Shown here: positions 55,020-64,000 of the stretch, piece by piece
Layout of the letters: every line of letters starts with the position of its first letter
Numbering within the stretch: the first letter of the stretch is position 1
Assembly: GCA_018350325.1 (NCBI GenBank)
Contig: JAEVLN010000014.1
Span: forward strand, 1,700,001-1,764,000
DNA from: Globodera rostochiensis
Lineage: Eukaryota; Nematoda; Chromadorea; Rhabditida; Heteroderidae
Reading direction: 5' to 3'
Length of the DNA stretch: 64,000 nucleotides
Program-made: the position numbers and the translations under genes
The notes under the pieces: model-generated
Told to the model about the DNA's origin: nothing
Seen by the model: the letters and a program-made list of their open reading frames with translations, nothing else
Databases searched by the model: none

Positions 55020-57527
55020 ATGACGTTGTTGTCCGACGGCGGTGGCGGTGGCTGGGAGTGGGAATTGAGGACGAGGGCCGACTCGGTCGAGCAGTTTCTG
55101 GACGCCCGACAATGCCAACAACAAAAGTGGGTGGCCACGGAGGAGGACGAGGGGCCAAAGACGGACCTGGAGAACAACATCGCCTTCAACGGCGAAGAAG
55201 GCGGCCCGCTGGTAGGCGCGATCAGCAAATTCTGTTGATATTCTTCCCTTCCACCACAGATCAGTCTTCCCTCACTTCGAGAAGCCGTTTCTGACCCAAT
55301 TCTTCAACGCAAATTGTTTCTCCAAAAGTTGCGGCAATGTCAAAAGCTTTTCGACTTTGGCGATCCCATGGAGCAAAACGCTGAGAAGGAAGTGAAGTCG
55401 GCGGCACTAAAGGAGGTCAACGAGTTTATTGCCATCGGCAGAGACTGCGCCATGCTGACAGAACCAGAGATCGGCGCGGAATTGTTCAGAACGGTGGAGT
55501 GCAACTTGTTCAGGTTTTTGTGTTCGAAACTGAACTAATTCGCTTCGTATTTTGCCTTGAAGGGTTCTGCCCCCGAGTGCGTATTCCGCCCTCCGGAGAG
55601 AGTCAGATGCGGAGGACTTTTTGCTCGGCCCCTCCGTCTCCAACGTGTTTCTGGAGCCGACCTGGCCCCATCTCCAGCCAGTCTACCGTCTTCTCCGTCA
55701 GCTGGTCGGCCGTCTGACGCCCCAACAGCTCGACCCGTTCCTCTCCGACCGTTTCTGCACCCAAATGCTGGAGCTGCTCCGCTCTGCGGACTCTCGAGAA
55801 CGGGAACAGGCCAAGCAGATGGTGCACGACATATACAGCAAGATAATGGAACGGAGGGCGACCATTCGCAAGCAAATGGCACACATTATGCTGTCGCACA
55901 CTTACGAGTGCATGCCATTCAATGGAATGGACGAACTGCTCCAAGTTCTTGGCGACATCATCAACGGGTTCAATGTCCCGCTGAAGGAGGAGCACCGACA
56001 GTTTCTGCTCCGAGTCCTTCTCCCGCTGCACAAATCACCCGCACTGCCCTTGTTCTTCTCCAAGTTGGCCTATTGTGTGATGTTATATGTAGAAAAGGAC
56101 GCCGCATTGGCCAAACCGGTGGTGAAGTCGCTGTTGAGGAACTGGCCATTGAGTTGTGGCGTCAGAGAGGTGCGATTGGCACGTGAAAGCTGCTGAATAA
56201 AATGCATCGAATTTTAAGGTTTTGTTTATCACTGAAGTGGAAGAGATTTTGAGCCGAATTGGTGCAGAAGAATTGCGGACAGTGATGGCACCGTTATTCC
56301 ACAGATTGGTGCAATGTACGACCAGTCAGAACGCGAGGGTAAGAAAGAAGTGTTAGAATTAGGGGTTGGTCCCGAGGGGGGGGGATTTCCCCTCCACCCT
56401 CCGGGAAAATTAGGGGTTGGTCCCGGGGGGGGGGGGTCCCTCTGTCAACCCGGGGATCCCATTTCCCCTCCACCCCGGGAGAATTAGGGGTTGGTCCCGG
56501 GGGGGGGGGATTTCCCCTCCACCCTCCGGGAAAATTAGGGGTTGGTCCCGGGGGGGGGGATCCTCTGTCAACCCAGGGATCCCATTTCCCCTCCACCCCG
56601 GGAGAATTAGGGGTTGGTCCCGGGGGGGGGGGTCCTCTGTCAACCCGGGGATCCCATTTCCCCTCCACCCCGGGAGAATTAGGGGTTGGTCCCGGGGGGG
56701 GGATTTCCCCTCCACCCTCCGGGAAAATTAGGGGTTGGTCCCGGGGGGGGGTCCTCTGTCAACCCGGGGATCCCATTTCCCCTCCACCCCGGGAGAATTA
56801 GGGGTTGGTCCCGGGGGGGGGGGGGGTCCTCTGTCAACCCGGGGATCCCATTTCCCCTCCACCCCGGGAGAATTAGGGGTTGGTCCCGGGGGGGGGGGGG
56901 TCCTCTGTCAACCCGGGGATCCCATTTCCCCTCCACCCCGGGAGAATTAGGGGTTGGTCCCGGGGGGGGGGGATTTCCCCTCCACCCTCCGGGAAAATTA
57001 GGGGTTGTTCCCGGGGGGGGGGATCCTCTGTCAACCCGGGGATCCCCGTTTTCGGGGATAAGCAAATCGGGGAAGGAAAAATTGCCGGGGTCCCCGTTTC
57101 CCCCCCCCCCTCCGGGAACAATCCTAGTTAGAATGAATGCTTCTCATTTATGGGTTGGGGGGGGGGGGGGTGGGGGGAATTGTCTTGTGGGTTTAGAATT
57201 AGTGACAAGAAGCTAATTTGGGTTGTTTAGGTAGCTGAAAGAGCTCTTCTCTTGTTGAAAAAGCCTCAGGTGATGGAGTTTTTTAAATCCAACTGCCAAA
57301 TTGCCTTCCCTGCGGTCCTTCCGGCCCTTTTCAAAAGTCAGAGGCATTGGTGCACGGCTGTCACTTCTTTGGTCAGTTTTTTATATTCGTTTCATCTCAT
57401 CGAAAGTTACAAAATTACATTTAATTTAAAGGCGTTAGAAACGATAAATGTGCTGATGGAAATGGACAGAAAGTTTTTCGTTGAGCTGGTGATGAACATT
57501 GAGAAGGAGCAACAGATAGAGCAGTAG
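55020..57527 (+). CDS. pptr: PP2A regulatory subunit B56 (divergent)
   Basis: Six exons: 55020-55211, 55260-55513, 55563-56169, 56219-56338, 57231-57371 and 57432-57527 (469 residues, phases consistent). B56 is the HEAT-repeat subunit that targets protein phosphatase 2A. Landmarks are LFLQKLRQCQKLFDFGDPM, EVKSAALKEVNEFI, WPHLQPVYRLLRQLVGR, EREQAKQMVHDIYSKIMERR, the hallmark INGFNVPLKEEHRQFLLRVL, LPLHKSPALPLFFSKLAYCV, and VAERALLLL in exon 5. The length is near the short end of the family. Several highly conserved positions differ from typical B56 (for example AHIMLSHTYECMPFNGMDEL in place of the NNIFYRF-type segment), so this is a fast-evolving paralogue or lineage form. Intron 4 (56339-57230) is filled by a minisatellite. 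Confidence 0.9.
56360..57120. repeat. Minisatellite in B56 intron 4
   Basis: About ten copies alternate between two forms after a shared core, aattaggggttggtcccgg plus a G run. One form continues tcctctgtcaacccggggat and cccatttcccctccaccc; the other continues atttcccctccaccctccgg. It lies wholly within 56339-57230. Long open frames on both strands are artefacts. Confidence 0.92.
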
Positions 57528-57867
57528 TGGAAGACGTTCAGCACAAATCCAGACATGGAAAGATCTCTTTTCGCATTTTGTAGTATAATCTTTTGCGACC
57601 CAATTTGATGGAAACTCTCAGAATCTTTGCCATTTACCACATCTATGCTTAATCAGTTGTTTAAACTTATAATATTGCGTAAATCAAATGACATAAAAAA
57701 GTTGTTGCCATTTTTGGTTGTTTGCTTAGCTTTATACTGAAACTTAAGCCACTCCCTTTAAAGCATCAAGACAAGATTAAAATAAAATAGCTCAAATTAA
57801 AACCTAACATATTAATTCACATTTTTCCTCTTTTCATTAACTCAATTTTGTTCCGATCTCCGATAAA

Positions 57868-60725
57868 ATGCGACCACGACGACCATTATTCTTCGTTGTT
57901 TTACTAATTTTTGTTGTCAAAGAAATAATTGGCTGTGATGAATGCGATGACATGAACAGTGGCGGAGAAAATGGCCATGGATCTGGCCAAGGAGAAGGCC
58001 AAGGAGGAGGTGGCGGTGGGGGAGGTGGGAATGGAGGAGGAAGTGGCAATGGCGCTGGTGCAAATGGAGAAAGTGGTAACGGAGGAAACGGAGGTGGAGG
58101 AAGTGACAACGGAGGAGGAAACGGAGGTGGAGGAAGTGACAACGGAGGAGGAAACGGAAGTGACAACGGAGGAGGAAACGGAAGTGACAATGGAGGAGGA
58201 AACGGAGGTGGAGGAAGTGACAACGGAGGAGGAAACGGAGGTGGAGGAAGTGACAACGGAGGAGGAAACGGAAGTTACAACGGAGGAGGAAACGGAAGTG
58301 ACAACGGAGGTGGAGGAAGTGACAACGGAGGAGGAAACGGAGGTGGAGGAAAGTGACAACGGAGGAGGGAAACGGAGGTTGGAGGAAGTGACAGGAGGAG
58401 GAAACGAAGTGACAACGGAGGATGAAACGAAGTGACATGGAGGAGGAAACGGAGGTGGAGGAAGTGAACAACCCGGAGGAGGAAACGGAGGTGGAGGAAT
58501 TTACAACGTAGGAGGAAACGGAAGTGGGACAACGTAGGAGGAAACGGAAGTGACAATGGAGGAGGAAACGGAGGTGGAGGAAGTGAAACGGAGGAAGGAA
58601 ACGGAGGTGGAGGAAAGTGAACAACGGAGGAGGAAACGGAAGTTACAACGGAGGAGGAAACGAAGTGACCACGGAGTAGGAAACGGAAGTGAACAATGGA
58701 GGAGGAAACGGAGGTGGAGGAAGTGACAACGGAGGAGGAAACGGAGGTGGAGGAAGTGACAACGGAGGAGGAAACGGAAGTGACAACGGAGGAGGAAACG
58801 GAGGTGGAGGAAGTGACAACGGAGGAGGAAACGGAAGTGACAACGGAGGAGGAAACGGAGGTGGAGGAAGTGACAACGGAGGAGGAAACGGAAGTGACAA
58901 CGGAGGAGGAAACGGAGGTGGAGGAAGTGACAACGGAGGAGGAAACGGAGGTGGAGGAAGTGACAACGGAGGAGGAAACGGAAGTGACAACGGAGGAGGA
59001 AACGGAAGTGACAACGGAGGAGGAAAGGAGGTGGAGGAAGTGACAACGGAGGAGGAAACGGAGGTGGAGGAAGTGACAACGGAGGAGGAAACGGAAGTGA
59101 CAACGGAGGAGGAAACGGAAGTGACAACGGAGGAGGAAACGGAAGTGACAATGGAGGAGGAAACGGAAGTGACACCGGAGGAGGAAACGGAGGTGGAGGA
59201 AGTGACAACGGAGGAGGAAACGGAAGTGACACCGGAGGAGGAAACGGAGGTGGAGGAAGTGACAACGGAGGAGGAAACGGAAGTGACAACGGAGGAGGAA
59301 ACGGAAGTGACAATGGAGGAGGAAACGGAGGTGGAGGAAGTGACAACGGAAGGGGAAATGGAGGTGGAGCAGGCGGAGTATCTAGAGGAGGACAAGGATC
59401 AGGAAGTGGAGGAGGCCAAGGAGGAGACCAAGGAGGAGGCCAAGGAGGAGGCCTAGGAGGAGGTCAAGGCGGAGGCCAAGGAGGAGGCCAAGGAGGAGGC
59501 CAAGGAGGAGGCCTAGGAGGAGGTCAAGGAGGAGGCCTAGGAGGAGGTCAAGGAGGAGGCCAAGGAGGAGGCCAAGGAGGAGGCCAAGGAGGAGGCCAAG
59601 GAGGAGGCCTAGGAGGAGGTCAAGGAGGAGGCCAAGGAGGAGGCCAAGGAGGAGGCCAAGGAGGAGGCCTAGGAGGAGGTCAAGGAGGAGGCCAAGGAGG
59701 AGGTCAAGGAGGAGGCCAAGGAGGAGGCCAAGGAGGAGGCCAAGGAGGAGGCCTAGGAGGAGGCGGAGGCCAAGGAGGAGGCCAAGGAGGAGGCCAAGGA
59801 GGAGGCCAAGGAGGAGGCCAAGGAGGAGGCCTAGGAGGAGGCGGAGGCCAAGGAGGAGGCCAAGGAGGAGGCCAAGGAGGAGGCCAAGGAGGAGGCCAAG
59901 GAGGAGGCCAAGGAGGAGGCCAAGGAGGAGGCCTAGGAGGAAGTCAAGGAGGAGGCCTAGGAGGAGGCCTAGGAGGAGGTCAAGGAGGAGGCCAAGGAGG
60001 AGGCCAAGGAGGAGGCCAAGGAGGAGAATACGAAGTGCTGCGACGAGAATACTATAAATTGGTTGCTACTTATGAGAAGTTATCAGAAAACGCAACGGAA
60101 TGCATTAAAATGTATGAAAGAAAAGTAAAAGAATATGAGGAGCTAAGAACGGAGAAACAGCAGCTAGAGGAGTCCAACGAGCGGATGAATAAAGAATATT
60201 ATCAAATGAAAAAGGAAAAAGAACGCATGGAAGAAATGTGTGAAGAAATGCAGAACAACATGACGCGAACGGAGCAGAGCAAAGAGGAGACCGAAAAGAG
60301 CTACGAGCAGTTACAAACCAGCTATGAACAGCTTCAATCCCAGTGCACAAAAAAGGAGGACGGGCAGGTGATGGTGCCGAAGCCGGATTTCCCAAATCGT
60401 GAGTTGATAAGGCACAAATATTTTCATAATCTCCGAAAGAAACATCCAAATACCGTTCAGCATGTTCGGACAATTTGATGAACGGGAACTGCGCCGATCC
60501 CACTTATATGAAAACGTGCATCGACCCGGTCAGTGCCAGAAGACGCCCGCGGACATTCGTCCGTTACTCCCCGTCACCTTTCAGAGTTATAACACTCTGT
60601 CCATGTCCAAGTGCTGTGTCACATGCACAAAAGTGCGCACTGCCATCAGCGCCAGCCTCAACATTTCCATCTCGTTCACAAGCAGTAGCAGCAGCAGCAG
60701 CTCTCAAACTCAGACTGGAAAATGA
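57868..60725 (+). CDS. Secreted Gly-rich repeat protein A (frame breaks in repeat)
   Basis: The start at 57868 gives a signal peptide (MRPRRPLFFVVLLIFVVKEI, then IGCDECDD). Next come a Gly-rich body with NGGGGSDNGGG repeats (58087-59360), a second array with GGGQ/GGGL repeats (59390-60027), and a charged coiled coil (from YYKLVATYEKLSENATECIK). The C-terminal exons are 60461-60528 and 60585-60725, carrying six cysteines in a ShKT-like layout (CSDNLMNGNCADP, TYMKTCID, SMSKCCVTC) and a Ser tail. Exon 1 would end at 60398. The reading frame at the start and the frame at the coil differ. Many one- or two-base changes fall in 58345-58690, plus one missing base near 59027. This is either consensus error in a long repeat or real decay. 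No named family recognised. It is an extracellular, possibly host-facing protein by inference. Confidence 0.68.
58087..59360 (+). repeat. Tandem repeat, Gly-Asn-Ser-Asp coding
   Basis: Array of ggaggaggaaacgg units joined to either aagtgacaac or aggtggaggaagtgacaac, giving 18 and 33 bp repeat steps. The copies are highly similar. The block 58345-58690 is irregular, with many single-base indels. Confidence 0.9.
59390..60027 (+). repeat. 12 bp tandem repeat, GGGQ/GGGL coding
   Basis: About fifty copies of caaggaggaggc, with ctaggaggaggt variants recurring every few units, suggesting 60-100 bp higher-order blocks. It reads Gly-Gly-Gly-Gln/Leu without a stop. The second gene starts its Gly-rich body with a short version of the same repeat (61446-61517). 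Confidence 0.9.
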
Positions 60726-61354
60726 AAGGCGATACGACGCCACTAAAGTTGATGACCATTTTTTATTGGGTTTTGATTTTTTTTGCCACTGTTTAAATGA
60801 TAATGCATATGGGTAGATTTCAAAAGTAATTTTAATTCAATTTGAATGTCTCATTGGATGAAAACCAACTGATCGATCTTAAAATTACTTTGCTTGAGTT
60901 AACCAATGTTTAAATTGGTTTTAGTTCATTTATTACAGTATTTTGGTAGTTACGTCCTAACCAAAAGTGATTAAATGAACTGAACTATTCGAAAAGTTAC
61001 CAAATCCACATCATTTTGAATAGACCGAATTTCACGTGAATTTTGGGACAAATCTTTTATATAAAAAAACAGAAAACTTTTGGGTTGTTTGGGCAGCTTT
61101 GACTGGAACCATCCAATTGCAGCACATAAATAGGCATAAAAAGTTTTCCATATATAAACAGTTTATTTGTACTGCGATTGCGTTTATAACCCGTGCACAT
61201 CCCAATTTTTGAGCAAAAAGAGGACGCCCAAAAAGAAATTTTCTCAAAATAAAATTATTGTCTTATTAAACGACCTGAGATTAACAGATTAACTCATTTT
61301 TAATGGTTCATTTAATGCGATATTCATCAATAATAGCCTTTTAGAAGCATAAAA
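60726..61354. other. Intergenic between the paired repeat-protein genes
   Basis: AT-rich. The first ~65 bp (to ~60790) are 3' UTR shared with the second gene. The rest would hold the second gene's promoter. No other gene was seen. Confidence 0.6.
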
Positions 61355-63672
61355 ATGCAACGACCCCAGTTCTGTATAGTTGTAATATTTATTCTTACAA
61401 ATGTAATCTTTAATTCCGTTACCATGAACGGTGTCGGAGTAAATGGCCAAGGATCTGGCCAAGGAGGAGGACAAGGAGGAGGTCAAGGAGGAGGCCAAGG
61501 AGGAGGCCTAGGAGGAGGTGGCGGAGAAGGAGGAGGTGGAGGGGCTGGTGGGGGAGGTGGGAGTGGGGGAGGAAATGGTAACGGAGGAAACGGAAATGGT
61601 AACGGAGGAGGAAATGGAGGTGGAGCAGGTGGCGGATCTGGAGGGGGACAAGGATCAGGAAGTGGAGTTCAAGGTAAAAGTATCTACAACAAGTACTTCT
61701 ATACCAGGGACTTCATCAATTTATACTTACAGCTAGTTCTTCAACACCAAGCACAAGTGCTTCGACACAAAGTAGTGAAAAAAGTACAAGTTCAACAAGT
61801 GCTTCAACTCCAAGTTCAACAACAAGTGCTTCCACACAGAGTAGTGAAACAAGTACAAGTTCAACAAGTGCTTCAACTCCGAGTTCAACAACAAGTGCTT
61901 CCACACAGAGTAGTGAAACAAGTACAAGTTCAACAAGTGCTTCAACTCCGAGTTCAACAACAAGTGCTTCCACACAGAGTAGTGAAACAAGTACAAGTTC
62001 AACAAGTGCTTCAACTCCAAGTTCAACAACAAGTGCTTCCACACAGAGTAGTGAAACAAGTACAAGTTCAACAAGTGCTTCAACTCCAAGTTCAACAACA
62101 AGTGCTTCCACACAGAGTAGTGAAACAAGTACAAGTTCAACAAGTGCTTCAACTCCGAGTTCGACAACAAGTGCTTCAACTCCGAGTTCGACAACAAGTG
62201 CTTCAACTCCGAGTTCGACAACAAGTGCTTCCACACAGAGTAGTGAAACAAGTACAAGTTCAACGAGTGCTTCAACTCCGAGTTCGACAACAAGTGCTTC
62301 AACTCCAAGTTCAACAAGTGCTTCCACACAGAGTAGTGAAACAAGCACAAGTTCAACAAGTGCTTCAACTCCGAGTTCGACAACAAGTGCTTCAACTCCA
62401 AGTTCGACAACAAGTGCTTCAACTCCGAGTTCGACAACAAGTGCTTCAACTCCAAATTCAACAACAAGTACTTCCACACAGAGTAGTGAAACAAGTACTA
62501 GTTCAACAAGTGCTTCAACTCCGAGTTCAACAACAAGTGCTTCCACGAGTACAAGTTCAACAATCACACAGAGTTGTCAAACAAGTACGAGTTCATCAAG
62601 TGCTTCAACTTCGAGTTCGTCAAGTACTTCTACTACGAGTACATCGCCAAGCACCACAAATGGTAACAGAGGAGGGATCGGAAATGGAGGAAGTGGCAAT
62701 GGAGGAGGAAGTGGCAGCGGAGGAGGAAGTGGCAGCGGAGGAGGAAGTGGCAGCGGAGGAGGAGGTGGGGCAGGCGGAGGATATGGCGGGGGCTATGGAG
62801 GTGGACAAGGAGCAGGAAGTGGAGGTCAAGGTGAAAGTTCGTTATCTGCAACACGTACTTCCATATCAGGAACGTCACATTTTCAGCTTCAACCCCAAGC
62901 ACAAGTGCAAGTACTGCACAAAGTTCTTCTGCAACTTCAACGACATCGCCCTCTATAATTCAACATGGCCAATACCAACAACTATTACAAGAATACTATA
63001 AGTTAGTGACGAATTATCAAGAAATGGTGAAAAGAACGACGGAAATTATGCAGATGTATGAAAAGAAGACAGAGGAATATAATGAGCTAAAAAAAGAGCA
63101 TCAACAACTGGAAGAGACAAATAATGAAAAAAATGAGCAATATAACCAGATAAAGCAGGAAAAGGAGAAATTGATTGAAAAGGAAGTGGAGATGCAGAAC
63201 AACATGACGCGAACGGAGCAGAGCAAAGAGGAGACCGAAAAGAGCTACGAGCAGTTACAAACCAGCTATGAACAGCTTCAATCCCAGTGCACAAAAAAGG
63301 AGGACGGGCAGGTGATGGTGCCGAAGCCGGATTTCCCAAATCGTGAGTTGATAAGGCACAAATATTTTCATAATCTCCGAAAGAAACATCCAAATACCGT
63401 TCAGCATGTTCGGACAATTTGATGAACGGGAACTGCGCCGATCCCACTTATATGAAAACGTGCATCGACCCGGTCAGTGCCAGAAGACGCCCGCGGACAC
63501 TCGTCCGTTACTCCCCGTCACCTTTCAGAGTTATAACACTCTGTCCATGTCCAAGTGCTGTGTCACATGCACAAAAGTGCGCACTGCCATCAGCGCCAGC
63601 CTCAACATTTCCATCTCGTTCACAAGCAGTAGCAGCAGCAGCAGCAGCTCTCAAACTCAGACTGGAAAATGA
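61355..63672 (+). CDS. Secreted Gly- and Ser/Thr-rich repeat protein B
   Basis: Five exons in consistent phase: 61355-61673, 61733-62830, 62887-63342, 63405-63472 and 63529-63672 (694 residues). The signal peptide MQRPQFCIVVIFILTNVIFN is followed by a Gly-rich segment with GQGGGQGGG. Exon 2 is a mucin-like Ser/Thr array with a 69 bp (23-residue) unit (for example SASTQSSETSTSSTSASTPS), then a second Gly-rich segment with GGGSGS repeats. Exon 3 starts Ser/Thr-rich and becomes a coiled coil (YYKLVTNYQEMVKRTTEIMQ onward). The last two exons give the same six-cysteine ShKT-like end and Ser tail as the upstream gene. The Gln/Val-rich frame over exon 2 is a shadow. It is secreted by inference and likely O-glycosylated. 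The architecture recalls hypervariable secreted effectors of cyst nematodes, but homology is not shown. Confidence 0.82.
61800..62560 (+). repeat. 69 bp tandem repeat, Ser/Thr coding
   Basis: The landmark tccacacagagtagtgaaac recurs at ~61831, 61900 and 61969, 69 bp apart. Later copies are interrupted by extra short units (tcaactccgagttcgacaac). All copies keep the Ser/Thr frame of exon 2 of the second repeat-protein gene. Confidence 0.9.
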
Positions 63673-63859
63673 AAGGCGATACGACGCCACTAAAGTTGAT
63701 GACCATTTTTTATTGGGTTTTTATTTTTTTTGCCAATTGTGTATAGAGTGAATTGTTTCATTAACAGCTATCCTTTCGAAAGGGACCATAAAATTGAAAA
63801 ATTTAAAAGCTTTTAAGTCGATTTACATAGGAAATGTACGTGACGGGCATACAACATGA

Positions 63860-64000
63860 TTAGTCCAAAAAACAATTTGCCAATGCTTGCGTGAGCATTG
63901 GCCGAAGGGTTTCCATCAGATTGGCAACTTTTTCGTTGAGTTCAATACTTGGCGTTATCGCATTGATAGGAGGGAACAGCGCCTTTCCCCTTCCTCCTTT
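63860..64000 (-). CDS. Partial minus-strand gene at right edge (C-terminus)
   Basis: An open frame entering from the right edge and ending at a TAA at 63860-63862 encodes 46 residues with a protein-like helical stretch (SIELNEKVANLMETLRPMLT, ending NCFLD). The family is not recognised; the 5' part lies outside the window. It converges on the second repeat-protein gene with ~190 bp between stops. Confidence 0.55.
   Translation of the reverse strand, partial: KGGRGKALFPPINAITPSIELNEKVANLMETLRPMLTQALANCFLD

Noticed and set aside
54177..55294. Pro-rich proteins of 270-320 residues
   Set aside because: They track the C-rich minisatellite, and the downstream part overlaps B56 exon 1 in a different frame.
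56294..57216. Pro/Gly-rich frames resembling a collagen or structural protein
   Set aside because: They fall entirely within B56 intron 4 and are produced by the minisatellite on both strands.
57904..59395. Minus-strand Ser/Leu/Pro/Phe-rich frames
   Set aside because: Antisense shadows of the Gly repeat of repeat protein A. No splice or family support.
60475..60816. Ala/Arg-rich alternative C-terminus of repeat protein A (also 63419-63751)
   Set aside because: This frame is open only if intron 60529-60584 is retained. Splicing it gives the cysteine pattern, a Ser tail and a stop shared by both genes.
61733..62600. Long Gln/Val-rich frame on plus and Leu/Glu/Val-rich frames on minus
   Set aside because: Shadows of the Ser/Thr 69 bp repeat. 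The Ser/Thr frame joins in phase to the signal peptide exon and to the coil exon.

Overview
This is a eukaryotic, intron-rich window that reads as nematode DNA. The evidence is many 35-60 bp introns, close gene spacing on both strands, and proteins that match nematode-type families: a FOG-3/Tob protein, an UNC-53/NAV protein, an SBP-1 (SREBP) protein and proteins with ShKT cysteine modules. At least three clear GC-AG introns and several secreted, repeat-rich proteins would fit a plant-parasitic cyst nematode (Globodera/Heterodera type), but that assignment is inference. The sequence is full of 10-21 bp G or C homopolymers and G/C-rich minisatellites.

Layout. From 1 to 10.6 kb lies the minus-strand 3' portion of a large UNC-53/NAV-like gene, with a CH domain in its 5' part and Ser-rich exons after it. 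It runs off the left edge, and its introns carry most of the repeats. Next come a minus-strand fog-3-like gene (12.8-13.7 kb), a plus-strand Ser-rich membrane protein gene built from tandemly duplicated phase-matched exons (14.5-16.8 kb), a plus-strand FG nucleoporin of Nup58 type (17.3-19.0 kb), a minus-strand Cys-loop anion channel (19.3-21.6 kb), a plus-strand double-ShKT secreted protein (22.5-24.9 kb), a small secreted LRR-like protein (25.4-26.4 kb) and NAD(P)HX dehydratase (26.8-28.0 kb). Two minus-strand genes follow, DEF8-like (28.1-29.9 kb) and RBM12-like (30.2-36.9 kb). Then come plus-strand genes for a nucleotide-sugar transporter of SLC35D type (38.9-40.8 kb), pyrroline-5-carboxylate synthase (42.8-46.3 kb), SREBP/sbp-1 (47.2-52.9 kb) and a divergent PP2A B56 subunit (55.0-57.5 kb).

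The right end (57.9-63.7 kb) holds the most unusual locus: two adjacent plus-strand genes for secreted, repeat-rich proteins. Each has a signal peptide, a long Gly-rich (and in the second also Ser/Thr-rich) tandem-repeat body, a coiled coil, a six-cysteine ShKT-like end and a Ser tail. About 540 bp at their 3' ends, introns and 3' UTR included, are almost identical, although the sequence just upstream has diverged. The architecture resembles a hypervariable secreted effector family, but its identity has to be tested. A minus-strand gene is cut by the right edge.

Most genes are ordinary housekeeping or neuronal/developmental genes with no shared pathway. P5CS, SREBP, the sugar transporter and NAXD are metabolic. 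DEF8 and RBM12 are head-to-tail on the minus strand only about 300 bp apart. Gene models were built by hand from splice-site phase; where a junction did not resolve, the entry says so.
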